Source: Sclerotiophoma versabilis (taxonomy: Eukaryota > Ascomycota > Dothideomycetes > Pleosporales > Didymellaceae). From it: a stretch of 64,000 bases of DNA. The stretch covers positions 2,418,001-2,482,000 of the forward strand of contig JAAROD010000015.1 of the NCBI GenBank assembly GCA_012274445.1, given 5' to 3'. This document shows, in pieces, positions 31,560 to 42,427 of this stretch. Within the stretch, counting starts at the first letter, position 1; every line of letters begins with the position of its first letter. The notes under the pieces were generated by a model that ran no database searches, was not told where the DNA came from, and saw only the letters and a program-made list of their open reading frames with translations. A program made the position numbers and the translations under genes.

Positions 31560-33376
31560 ATGGGAGGTTTCGCAAGAGCACCGGAGGATAGGCCTACCCC
31601 TCCAGAAGTGGTACGTTACCACACCGGTGTACCAACAAACCTTGCAAGGTCTTTGCTGATACTGGATACAGTACAATTGGAGAGTGTACATGGCAGCTCT
31701 GGTCATATCGATGGGTGTGCTGGCTTATGGATACGACTCTGCCTTCATTGGAACCACCATCACGCACGAGAGTTTCAAACGCGATTTCGGCCTAAACAAC
31801 ATGTCGACATCCGAAAAGAATGAAGTCACGAGCAACATAACTTCAATTTGTACTATCTCCTGAGTGAGCAGAAGATTTATGGACCAAATACTAATGCCGA
31901 TGCAGATTCTGCAGGAGGTCTCGTCGGAGCACTTCTCATGTACCCCTCGCTTGAATTACTCGGTCGTCGTATGACAGTCATCATCTCGGACACGATCTTC
32001 ATCATCGGTGCGATTATGTGCACCGTCCCTACTCATCAGATCGGTCTTGTCTACGCTGGACGATTCTTCACCGGAATGGGTGTCGGTGGCATTGCTGCTG
32101 TCTCCCCTATCTACATTGCCGAGATCTCGCCTCCAGCCATTCGTGGTCGACTGACCGGTTTCTTCGAGTCGTTTTATCAGACCGGTGCTGTCATTGGCTT
32201 CTGGATCAACTATGGCATCGTACACAACATGGACAGGTCCAAGTCCATCGCCTGGAGGGTCCCCATGGCTGTGCAACTCATCCCTGCTGGACTTCTGGCT
32301 TTGATGATTCCCTTGTTGAAGGAGTCGCCCACGTGGCTCTTGAAGCGTGGACGCAAGGCAGAGGCTTTGAAGGTATACAGCTTCTTCCGCAACCTGCCCG
32401 AGGATCACGAGTACATTGCACAAGACGTAGAGTTTGTCGAGGTCGAAATCGCAAAGGAGCGAGCAGCCCTTGTTGGAGGTCAGCAACACCCTAGCTTCTT
32501 GCAGGTCATCAAGGCTGCTGCCAGAGAGGCTGCTCAGCCTGGCATGCGCAACCGCTTTCTACTTGTGTTCCTCATGTTCATGTGGCAAGCCTGGTCGGGA
32601 GCTGCGGCTATCAACTACTACTCGCCAACAATCTTCACTTCGATCGGTCTTTCGGACGTCACCCTTTGGACCGGCGTCTACGGCATTATCAAAGCCGGTG
32701 GCTCTATCATCTTCTTCACTTGGTTCATCGATATGTTCGGTCGCAAATGGCCCTGGATCATCTCATCATGCATCTGCGCTTTCTGCCAGTACTACCTGGC
32801 CGTCTACATCAGCATCGGTAAGCCAAAGGTTGGTCAACCAATGTCCGACTCTACAGTCGCTGGCGGCAAGGGAGCCACAGCCATGATCATGATTTTTGGG
32901 GCGGCATGGGTACGTTTATCTATTTTTCCCCCCACACCCTTTTATCATCCTTTTTGGGAATGAAAGAATGTTTGGATCAGTCACTAACAAACAAAAAGAG
33001 TTTCGGTGCCAATGGCCTTCCATGGATCATCTCCGCAGAGATCTTTCCGACTACCTTACGCTCTGTCTCCGGCCCCTTCGCAGCTGCCAGTGTCTGGATT
33101 TGGACACTTGTCGTTACCAAAGCGTTGCCTCAGATGTACACCAGCATGGGCTGGGGTGTGTATGTCTTCTTTGCTACATGCTTGATCTGTGCCAGCATTT
33201 ACGCTTGGTTCTTCATCCACGATACCAAGGGATTGCGTATGGATGAAATGGACCAGCTATTTGGATTTAAGAGGGCCGGTGCCTACGACGTGCCCACCCC
33301 AAACAGCAAGAGGGACGATGAGAGCGAGCATAATGAGAAGGCTGCAGCGGTGCACATCGACAATTCGAGAGTTTGA
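31560..33376 (+). CDS. MFS sugar porter (quinate-permease-like)
   Basis: Four exons: 31560-31610, 31672-31849, 31906-32909 and 32999-33376; 536 aa. Sugar-porter signatures are present: GYDSAFIGTTIT in TM1 (similar to the QutD quinate permease opening), LELLGRRMTVI after TM2, GRFFTGMGVGGIAAVSPIY, ESPTWLLKRGRKAEAL, NYYSPTIF in TM7, DMFGRKW and the TM10 block LPWIISAEIFPTTLRS. The hydrophilic tail is charged (KRDDESEHNEKAAAV). Intron 2 uses donor GTACTA after codon phase 1 and joins IT-S-I-Y-SAGGLVGALL. It probably imports a sugar or sugar acid through the plasma membrane. Divergent from the aldolase, it may be co-regulated with it. Confidence 0.9.
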
Positions 33377-33926
33377 GGCCTCGCAAGTCGGTTGGATACT
33401 ATTGTAAGACCAAGCCTGAGGTCTTCGGTTGCAATAACCCTTTTTAAGATTTATATTCCTTAATACTACTCTGGATTCCACCTTCTAGTTTCCATGTTCC
33501 ATGACTCCGCATGAATTGTCAACCTGTCACTGAAGATCTCTAGGTTGGTGCCTGTGGCCTGTCAGATGAAGGCGACAACTTCCGTGCCAGATAAACCCTC
33601 CTAACAGGTCTTCTGCTCTGAATTGAATTTGATGGGAGAACAGGCGTCGAAGAGGGGTATGTAGGAGTAGATCTGGGACGTAGAGTCACATTGTAGTAAC
33701 GCGAGGTACTAATTTCGCTGTCGTTGCGCTTTGTTGTGAATGTAAGTTTCGTGACAAGAAAGAAGTCACTTTCACCTCGATCGGTTTTGACAATGCTGTT
33801 GTGTAAATTACCAACAATGAATTTACTCATATCATAGGTACCTATGGAGCCAATATTGAGCTCGATAATTATGGTAGCACATCATCTCGCCATGCTGCAG
33901 TGTATGCTCAAAGCACTGTACTCAAC
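33377..33926. other. convergent 3' flanks, no gene seen
   Basis: Between the transporter stop and the end of the HET pseudogene. A 96-codon minus-strand open frame (33830-33540) has no domain and is not supported. Confidence 0.5.
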
Positions 33927-35964
33927 CTATACTTCTTCGCAAGAAAAGTCAACTCCTTCGTCTGGACCTTCCAAGAAACCCTCAAGATAGTAAGAGCTGA
34001 CAACCTTATACGTCCTATGGTTCCGTCTTTCGAAACTGCCATGTACGGGTCGTAGAATTACAGGTGTACCGCATCGAGAAGAAAGAAAGGTCTTGTCCCC
34101 ACATTGAATGTTGATATTCCCAAACCCAGGTAGTCAGATCCCGTTAAAAAAGTTCTGCTTCCATGAAGTACTTGGCCAGCCATTGCGAAAACATGGTGGT
34201 ATACGTCAGGTCCTTCCATTTTGTTCAACAGTAGTGCAAAATCGTCTGGGTCCCAAAGCCCCCGGAAAGGTGGTGTGAGTTCGAGAACCATGATGTTCGT
34301 AGGAGCGAAATTAGTGTCTGAAAGTACAGTTCTTGCTTCCTTCTCTGTCAGCTTGCTGTAGGGACCAGGGGACATGCGATGCCCTGCACAGATCATGCGG
34401 AGCCAGGCTATGGCCTGATTTTGAGACAAGGAAGTATAACGGCGGTGAGTTGTAAGGATTTCTTGCGGAGTGACGGTCAGGTGCGGGAACTCTCCATGTA
34501 TCAACAGCCTCCAGATGCCGGTCACTGATAACCTATTCAGCGGGGGCTTCAAACATACTGGTCTGTCCAACAAAATCAATAGAATCAACGAAGCGGCCTC
34601 GCAAGATAAGAATATCTTCCTGGAAATATACACCCTAGATCTCTTTGCCTTCTAGGTACTATAGATGGCTGCTTATCGACACAGGTTTCCAGCCGCTCAT
34701 CTCCAAAAGCTCTGAGGTCTCAAAAATAGTGTGGTCGACTACCCAGGATGGAAGTTCTGGGTATCGCGATCTCAGAGGCGCTACTGCAAGCGTTGAACAG
34801 TTTGTACAGTCACATTCGGCAGGAATTTGCATGTACTTCCGATTAACCTCAGTGTAAACTTCTCCAACTGGACGATCGTACTGGGGAATAATAAGATCGT
34901 AAAACTGAGTTAGACCAAGTAACCCATAAACGAGGTCACAATCCAACGATCATTTGTTCCTGAAGATGTGCGTCCGCAAAATGAAGTAATCAGTGTAGTT
35001 GTTGAAATTTGTTCCTTCACGACACTCTTCCCTTAATTGACAGAGAAAATTAAATGGCAGACCATCAAAACGCTTTGCAAGAAATCCGAGCATTCCGGAT
35101 TGGCAGCAGGAGCCATGAACACATTGGTCTAGCACAGGCGAAAAGATTCAATAGTTTCTTTAGAGCCATGAATCTTGGGCCAATGCAAAGTAACACTCGA
35201 GGCGTGAGTATAAACTCTTGTATAACCCCAGTACGTGAATGCCATGCATTACTGGATAGTAACTGGATCAGAGGCCTTAGTGTAGACATTTCGCTCGTAG
35301 TCTCAAATACGTTGCATAATTGGAAGTCGCCACATGTCTTGACTATTCCAAGTCGATCCAGAACTGAGAAAGCCAGTCCCATGCGAGGCGCAAGCATCGA
35401 ATTCACTGGAAGAGACGCTAAACTTTCCCAAGCAGCATCCAAACACCTTCAGTTTACAGTGTGACCATTACGAATTGGACTCACAAATTCTTCCGTGAAA
35501 AAGCAGGGCTCGCTGTCTTGAAGAGTGTCTCCATCGATCTCTGCAAACCATACTAAAACTGATTTACATTGCGAGTAGATGCTATTCATCATGGCAACTT
35601 GATAGTTCCATTCTATAATGTTGGCTTGACTGATACAAACAGCGTTAATCCAGATAACGACCTTTTGGTTTTGCCTCTTGTAAGTCGACGATCTCAGGCG
35701 TCGTATGGCGTTGAAGACATTGGGCCCTACGGTCAGAGCCTAGCCATCGACTAAGATTGTCTGTCGGGGTGCTGGATCGCCCCATACATACGAAAGGGAC
35801 CAGTATTCTTTTGCGTCTTGAAGAGAACCAACATGGAGACTGCAGTGAGCCGGTTCGTCCCATTCGCCATGGTGAATCTCAAGGAGCCGAATCTGGTCTG
35901 AACCTAGGTCGAGAGGATATTTGGCGTAGGTTAAAGAACTCTCGGAACTTTTAGGTCTGTTCAT
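33927..35964 (-). pseudogene. HET-domain (heterokaryon incompatibility) pseudogene
   Basis: The N-terminus MNRPKSSESSLTYAKYPLDL, then YWSLSYVWGDPAPRQTILVD, is a classic HET opening. The frame then has TAG at 35742-35740 and goes on without shift as ALTVGPNVFNAIRRL, KVVIWINAVCISQAN and QVAMMNSIYSQCKSVLVW (HET core). A GTGAGT...CTGAAG intron-like gap at about 35490 leaves the following block (AWESLASLPVNSML..TGVIQEFIL) out of phase. A further frame change precedes FLCQLREECREGTNF, and TGA at 34952-34950 interrupts RNK-SLDCDLVYGLLGL. The C-terminal end (LTGSDYLGLGI, then GTPVILRPVHGSFER and YKVVSSYYLEGFLEG before TAG at 33929-33927) needs one more frameshift. At least two nonsense codons and two frameshifts make it non-functional. 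HET proteins trigger cell death on fusion of unlike strains. Confidence 0.85.
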
Positions 35965-36366
35965 CGTTATCGGAGCGCACTTAAAATGCGACCTTTAGAC
36001 GTGAGATTGCCGGCGGCAAGGCTATGGAAGCCGCGGGGTGGTTGCTTGCGAGAGGGCTTGGCTGCACGCAAGCCAGCCTGGTCTGTATTTGGTGAGAATC
36101 GAAACTCAGACCAGGCCTGCAGCATGGTGGAGCAAGACAGACAACTGATCGCGAAACCATGCAGACATGTCTGAAGTTCAAGAACCCTGAACAGCTAGGG
36201 AGATAGTAACGCACTAATTTTAAGCTTAAACCGGACCCCTGCTACCCCACCGCGTCTCCCAAAATTTATCGCGACTTCCCACCTCAATCGCAACGAACGT
36301 CAAACGCCCTTCGAATCCATTCAAACCCTCCACGGCCTCCCACACCACACCCTTTCAACCGCCACA
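35965..36366. promoter_or_regulatory. upstream region of TRM112
   Basis: 402 bp between the HET pseudogene start and the TRM112 ATG. The last about 130 bp are C-rich and T/A-interrupted, typical of a leader. No specific site is recognised. Confidence 0.4.
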
Positions 36367-36887
36367 ATGAAGGTCCTGACCCTCAACTTCCTCACCTGTG
36401 CGATAAAAACCTGCAAAACACAAGCCTCGAGTTTTCCCCTGCACCCACAAGATGCCGAACTCGAGATCCAAGAATCAGACGTCAACCTACCATTTCTCAA
36501 GAATATCCTGCCGCGCCTGATGTGGGAAGAACTGCGGACGATCTGCAAAGAGGTACGCCGTCCACCCTTCACACCGCACCATCTCGCAACAGCCCTACAT
36601 TGGATCAATACTGACGAACATAACTCCAGCTCGGCCTCCCAGACCTGCCACCCTCACCTCCCACGCCCGCCGATCTTGTCGAAGGATCCAGCAGCACCAC
36701 TGAGACAACAGAGCCCGCATCGAACGCACAAGTCGACGAAGAGCCTAGCCAGACGGCGAAGGACCTCCACCGCGTACTGCTCGAGACGTGTATACAAGAG
36801 GGCAAGCTGGTGTGTGGGTGCTGCGGGCATGAGTATGCGGTGAAAGAGGGGGTTGCAAATTTCTTGCTGCCAGGGCATTTGGTGTGA
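36367..36887 (+). CDS. TRM112: multifunctional methyltransferase subunit TRM112
   Basis: Exons 36367-36552 and 36630-36887, with a 77-nt intron. The 147-aa product is the zinc-binding activator shared by the tRNA, rRNA and eRF1 methyltransferases Trm9, Trm11, Bud23 and Mtq2. It starts MKVLTLNFLTCAIKTCKTQA, with the first two zinc Cys, and ends GKLVCGCCGHEYAVKEGVAN then FLLPGHLV, with the second Cys pair in CGCCGH. It is close to yeast Trm112 at both ends. The middle (about residues 63-95) is an extra Pro/Ser/Glu-rich loop, which makes it slightly longer than the yeast protein (135 aa). Confidence 0.95.
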
Positions 36888-37311
36888 ATGTGAATGAGTG
36901 TGAACGATCTATGTAACCAGAGGGTGTGAGGAAGGAAGACAGTGGGTATGCTGAGGCTGGGTAGGAGGTATTCAGGTGGTTGTGGGAGTGTGCAGGCGAT
37001 GAAGGAGAATAGTAGGGAGAAATTTGGGTTGGTGATGAGGCGAAGGGGAAGAGCAGGAAGACGTGAGATCTCCGCTGCCAGGAGACGTAGGGAACCTTCA
37101 CGCCGGTGGCGCAGGCTGGAGACCTTCGGGATGTTGGCGAGCGGCGGCACAAAAGTCATGATACCCTTATATTTAAGCATTGCGCGGCGCACAAAGGGCA
37201 TCGAGAGGCATTGATGAAGATCGAAGTAGACGTATGATGTCATGGTATCTAACCCGTTCACGCGCCCGAACGCCTAACTTTTGCTTTGCTTTCATCATAC
37301 CGACATGCTTC
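36888..37311. other. convergent 3' flanks, no gene seen
   Basis: Between TRM112 (plus) and YTM1 (minus) stops. The open frames here are antisense or continue from other genes. Nothing is supported. Confidence 0.5.
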
Positions 37312-38833
37312 CTACAAGTCCAGCGCGCGATTGATCTGAACCTTCTTGTCCTCTCCTGCACTCACAATGCCCACCTCCTTGTTCCAACTGACGCTGAATA
37401 CCTTGACGCCCTCACCATGGCTCTTTGCCGGTCCACTGATTCCTTGCCTGTTGATCGTGTACACGCTCTCGCCCGTCATACCCTCGCCAACCTGGCCTCC
37501 CGTTGTAACATTCCTCAGATCCCAGATCTGACATGTGCCGTCGTGCGAGCCCGACACCAGGTTGTACTCCGAGTTGGGATCTGTGTCCAGCGACACAACA
37601 CCGTTCTTGTGGCCGCGTAGCGTCATGACGCTGATCTGTGTGGCAGACGCGCGCGGATCGACGAGAGTGACGTGGCGCGCTGAGGTACCAGTTGCAATGA
37701 GGTTACGGGCGGGAATCGCGCAGAGGGAAAGGAGCGCATGGCCCGTTGTGCGCGTGTCGACGCAAGATTGCGTGGGGAAGTCCCAGGTCTTGAGGGTGTG
37801 GTCGTGCGAGGCGGAGTAAGCGACTGTTGCATCATCTGGCTTGAAGATTACGCTGGAGACGGGTGCGGCATGGCCGGTGAAGGTTGCTAGTGCGCCGCGG
37901 GCGGGCACTGTACGGTCGGGTTTTGAGAGCTTCTGGCGCTTGTTCGAGGCGGCTGTTGAGTTGGGAAGAAGATTCGCGGGCGCAGCTGGGTTCTCCTTGG
38001 CGTTGCTGGAGAAGAGGGAGATGGTCGAATCGGAGGATGCAGACAGAATGCGGTTTGAGGGTCCGTGGACAGCGACGTCCTCAACCGCCCATCGGTGGTT
38101 GAACAACTCAAGGCTCGTTGTCATGGTACGCGTATCGTCGTCGTACTTGTACACTCGTACTGTGTTGTCCAGACCAGCCGCTACAATTTTTTTATCCGAC
38201 AGCCACTTCGCAGTCTTCAAGCTTGTGATCCTGCCGCCGTTGTTCGGTGCCTCTGACGTCGCCAACACGTCGCCTGAAGTGTTCCAGACGCGTACCAGAC
38301 CATCGTAACTTGCGCTGAGAATCCTCTCCTGTCCGCCTTGCACGTTCCCGCCTGACCATATTCCCGCTAGCGAGGACTGCGACAAAACGTCTACAGCTGA
38401 GACCCAGTCATCGTGCTCAAAGCTTGTGACGTTCAGTGGCGGGACCAGCGCCCGCGTGTACTCAACATCTAATGTGGTTTCCGCATTGATACCGTTCTTT
38501 GTAAGGAATTCGTCAATCGAGGTGCGCAGGAATTGGCCATTAATGAGGATGTCGAAAGGGATGCGATTTGTCTCGCGGTGCAGCAGGTCGTTCACGAGTG
38601 TGGAAAGCTGGTGTCGGCTCAAGGCTGTAAGCTTGGGTCAGCGATCGAATGCCAGACCCAAGAGTCAGATCCATGCACGCTTGCTATCTTTCTTTCAAGA
38701 CGGATGGCGCGCATGGAAGAAATTACTCACAAGTCTGCACCAACAGCACTGTCGGCTCATCGGCGATCTGAAGGCCCGGATCGCGAGTGCTAAGGCGGAT
38801 TTGCACCTTGGTTTCAGCTGCGGTGGACTCCAT
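37312..38833 (-). CDS. YTM1: ribosome biogenesis WD-repeat protein YTM1
   Basis: Exon 1 38833-38731, exon 2 38624-37312; intron 38730-38625 of 106 nt. The 471-aa product is the Ytm1/WDR12 subunit of the Nop7(Pes1)-Erb1-Ytm1 complex needed for 27S pre-rRNA processing and later removed by the AAA ATPase Rea1/Mdn1. The N-terminal UBL-like NLE domain (MESTAAETKVQIRLSTRDPG through LSTLVNDLLHRE) contains the acidic contact for Rea1. Seven WD repeats follow, for example ERILSASYDGLVRVWN, NRILSASSDSTISLFS, AYSASHDHTLKTWD and LVSGSHDGTCQIWDLR. The first exon was found by its fit to the NLE start and gives an in-frame join (T/S codon split). Confidence 0.95.
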
Positions 38834-39055
38834 GGCGAATGCGATTGTAGGATCTGCTGTTGCGATCGCCTCGAAGCTTGGAAATTTCCTGGGAACTTTT
38901 CGAAAGGCAAGGTGGGGCCGCGCTAGCGACTCATCTCACCAATCGGGTTCGAGAAGGCTCCGCGTCAGCTTTGCTTGCATGAGTTGTTTTCAGGCGCTGA
39001 GTATGAAGCATGTGGAAAGTCGTGAATATCGTCTCTGTAAGCGGACGCAGCCTAT

Positions 39056-41679
39056 CTAGTGCATACTCGTCCTCCTTATCTCTGCAATGGCTCTTCGTCG
39101 AAGGTCACTTGGAGCGAATAAAGCCTCAATCAAGCCTACTACCTCCTCAGCTCCCATCTCCAGCTTGAGCCCAGCCTCGTTCCAGAGATACTTGATGTCT
39201 GCTAAACTGCCGGCTAGTATTTCACCCAGATACTGCAGTCTGAACCAGTTCTGAACATACAAGCTTGCCGTATCCTGCGTCTCTCCATTCTCGTCCTGTG
39301 TTTGGAAGTGCTGATTGAGTGTCGCCAGCGACGTGCAGTAACTGTGTAGCTTCCTCGACTCATCTTCTGCAATATCCGACATGTCCATCACGTCATTGAT
39401 GAACTTCGTGAACGCTGTGCTGACGAGGGATCCAAGAGACTGAACGAGTACCCTTTGAGATACAATGTTCTGCCATTGTCGCTTTACGTCGCCTATGCGG
39501 TCGATCGTCGTCGCGATGGCGTCGTCACATACCGTCGCAAAGGGAATGTTGGTACATCCTTGGAAGCCTTGTGCATCCTCGAGATGATCCTTGATAATCT
39601 GTCTTTGCGACTCCATTTCTTTTCCATATGCCCTTCGACTGAAGCCGTCCATGGTCTTGATGTCGGCTTCAATCTTTGGTGTCAGGCGAACTGAAGGTCT
39701 AAGTAGCTGCGGAAGACTTGAAGAATGATCCTTTTCTGTCTGGTCTTGTATGAACACTCGTAACCGATCTGAAAGCCGTTCGCAGTCATTGTAGACGAGC
39801 ATGTTACCTGCAATGTCACCAGAATAGTGGACTGAAGCAGTAGCCCGGTACATTGCAAGGAGCAAGCTCGGTATAGCGAATAAGCCCCCACTAGCGGGCG
39901 AGATCGCGGATTTGACGAGTTCTGGCGAGTTGAGGGTTTCTACGTCTGCAACGACTTGCCGTATAATCTCGATGATTGAATCAGGGATGGCTGTTACGGT
40001 GTAAGTCTCTCTTAAGGTGACGTGTTGCTCTGCAGGCGACTGGTGCGCTGGTTGTCCGTTTGTCCTGCGCTGAGACGATTTTTTGTGAGCTTGCGGTGAA
40101 GGTGCAGACTTTGTATCTTCATCGTCACCCCAGTCGTTACCCCAATCTTCTGCGTCTTCCTCATCCGCCGGGTTTTTCTCTTCTGGTTTGCTCTCAGACT
40201 TTACTTCTTCCACAGGCTCATCCTCGTCCATCCCCCATGCACTCAAATCCTCTTCTTCGACATCCTGCTCCGCAGTGCTATTGTCCTCCTTCGCAAGTTC
40301 GTCCTCATCTCCCCATTCAGCACCCCAGTCGTTGTCCTGTTCATCTTGTACATCTTGTGCAGGGTGCAACGCATCACCCTTCGAAATAACTTGTGTCTCC
40401 ACCCTTTCCACAGTTTTCTTGACTTTCACTTGCTTTGGGAACAGCCTTTGCACTTTGGCAATGGCATTCTCCTTCTGTTTCGCTAGCCAGATCTCAGCTG
40501 ACTTATCTACCCACTCTGTCAAGCGATTTTGGCCAGTCCATTCGAGTTCGTCAAGGTACTCAACCAAACCCAAGACGTATGACAGGGTTTCCTGGAACTC
40601 TTGGACACCATCCGTAGATGTCGGTACTGCGGGTAGAAGGTAGTGGTTGATTAAGCGCGACGCAATGATGGGTGCCAATTTCGATGAGAGCGGTAAGGTA
40701 ATCGAAGGCGGTAAGCGTGTGCTTAGATACTCGGCGATCTTGTGAATGTCTTCCAGTGTTACCTTAACACTCCCATCATTGACGGGCCCCGTGAGCTGTA
40801 TGTCATCACCGTGAATCTCAAATGCGGTGACAACTTGATCCCGACCAAGGACAAGGCGGTGTGACAGAACGATTCTATCAAAATCGCGACTGAAGCGTGT
40901 AACAAAGTCATCCATGAGATCCAGCTTCGTGAGCTGCTCGACAACCGCGTTGACATTGATTGTGGTCCCGCGCTCGATCGATTCTCTCAAAGACACCTTG
41001 CTATTCGCTTCATCAACTTCTAGCAGCCTGTTCCAGGAGTCCGTGACAGTCTCAACAATAGCTTTGCGCATGTGCGATTCTTTACTCTTCAGCACTCCCA
41101 CTACTCGCGTAGAGCCAAATGGCCCCAAGCTCTTGAATGCGCCGTCCACATCCTCGAGTCGCTCGATGGCATACGTAACGTGTCCTCGCACAGCAGCATC
41201 TTGCGCCGAGTCCAGGAGTGTGGAGATGTCCCTTAGCTGTTCGATAGCCCGCACCAAACTTTCATTGTAGGCGATCTCGGTGTGTAGCAGGCTGACCTTG
41301 CTGGCCGCATCTTGGACGTGTGCGGTGTTCGCCTTGCCTTCTTCTGCGTGTTTTACAATTTCTTTGGCGGTGTCTTGCGAGCGTTTGATGTCGCCTTGTA
41401 GCTTTCGTGCTTGGGATATCCAACCGTCGACGTCGGAAGCAGCTTCGCGGGATACTTTGCGCACTTCGTTCTGGCACGCATTTAGTTGCTGTCATAGCTA
41501 ATGTCTGTCTCGCGTACTTTAGCGTCTTCTCTTGCCTTGCCAACTTTCTCTAACAGCTTGGGGAGTGCGCTCGACGGTACGGTCGCAGATGCCACATCTC
41601 CATCTTGTGGGAACGACCCGTATTCGGCAGACTGGAGAATTGCGTCGCCGAGTTGCTCATCTGATACTTTCGGGGGCAT
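39056..41679 (-). CDS. ZW10/DSL1-family vesicle tethering subunit
   Basis: Exon 1 41679-41518 and exon 2 41470-39056; the intron is 47 nt (GTACGC...CAACTAAAT...CCAG). The 858-aa protein is the Zw10 (yeast Dsl1) subunit of the ER-bound Dsl1/NRZ complex that captures COPI vesicles; in animals Zw10 also acts at kinetochores. The start MPPKVSDEQLGDAILQSAEY leads into helical, coiled-coil-rich sequence (about 60-150). Residues about 430-500 form a strongly acidic loop with repeated Trp-Gly motifs: DNDWGAEWGDEDE, LSAWGMDEDE and EDWGNDWGDDEDT. The C-terminal half has the conserved Zw10 blocks LFAIPSLLLAMYRATASVHY and LHSYCTSLATL. Placed in the family by overall layout and the C-terminal blocks. Confidence 0.85.
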
Positions 41680-42427
41680 CTCGTTGGGTCAGGTGATTTT
41701 CATGTCGAGGAAGAGATAATGTGACGTGCGCTCTTCTTTCCCTCGCGCAACACGTTCAAGCATTCGACGTTGGCAACGATGACGTCCGTGCGTGGAGCTT
41801 CAATTCACATGGAGGGGCAAAATGTTGCGGAATGACTGCCCCGCAAATCTGCGTTATCTTGCGTACGTTCTATCTTCTACTACAGGATACAGGCGTTGGC
41901 TAGGCGCGGAAGGTTTTATTATAGAAATCTGGCAGGTTTCGTCTGGTATTGAGCCCACGGCTTCCTTTTGCGACAAAAGCAGACTAACAATCCGGTCAGT
42001 CGCGCTCTTCGCCGACCGAACATCAACCTGTTTTGCAACCACCAGAAGTTGTTCCTTTCCTTTGCTCTTCTTGCTCCCATGTAAGTTCAGATGCACGCTT
42101 AGAGTCCTCGCAACTGTTTCTCTTTTTGACACTGCCATGGTGCTCCGGTGTGAGTATGTAGCGTACTATTGCCACTATGAAACCACTCACGCCGGTGCAC
42201 ATATTTCCATGCCACTTCAAGTCGACCTACTTATACAAAAGGGTTGGCTGTCGAGCTTGCGTATACAACACAACGTTAGCTGATACAATAGTAGCACCAA
42301 CTCGGTATTACACAAAGGGGTGCCTACCCAAACGCAATCTCGCACCACAAACAATTTTGTGATCAGCAACTCTCCATTCGAACATTCGGACTTCTTGGAA
42401 GAACTGAGGAGTATAGAATACGGAAGT
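41680..42427. promoter_or_regulatory. divergent upstream region of ZW10-like and M16C genes
   Basis: 748 bp. A 94-codon minus-strand open frame with a real ATG lies within it (see separate entry). No other feature is recognised. Confidence 0.4.
41854..42138 (-). CDS. small hypothetical ORF
   Basis: A 94-aa frame from an ATG at 42138, starting MAVSKRETVARTLSVHLNLH and containing KEQLLVVAKQVDVRSAKSAT. The composition (Lys-rich start, alternating Val/Leu) looks more protein-like than the surrounding frames. It lies 175 bp upstream of the ZW10-like gene on the same strand. There is no known domain. It could equally be chance coding inside a promoter region. Confidence 0.25.
   Translation of the reverse strand: MAVSKRETVARTLSVHLNLHGSKKSKGKEQLLVVAKQVDVRSAKSATDRIVSLLLSQKEAVGSIPDETCQISIIKPSAPSQRLYPVVEDRTYAR

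Noticed and set aside
33540..33830. 96-codon minus-strand open frame after the HET pseudogene
   Set aside because: Lies beyond the recognisable HET C-terminus, with no domain and no introns or start context of note.
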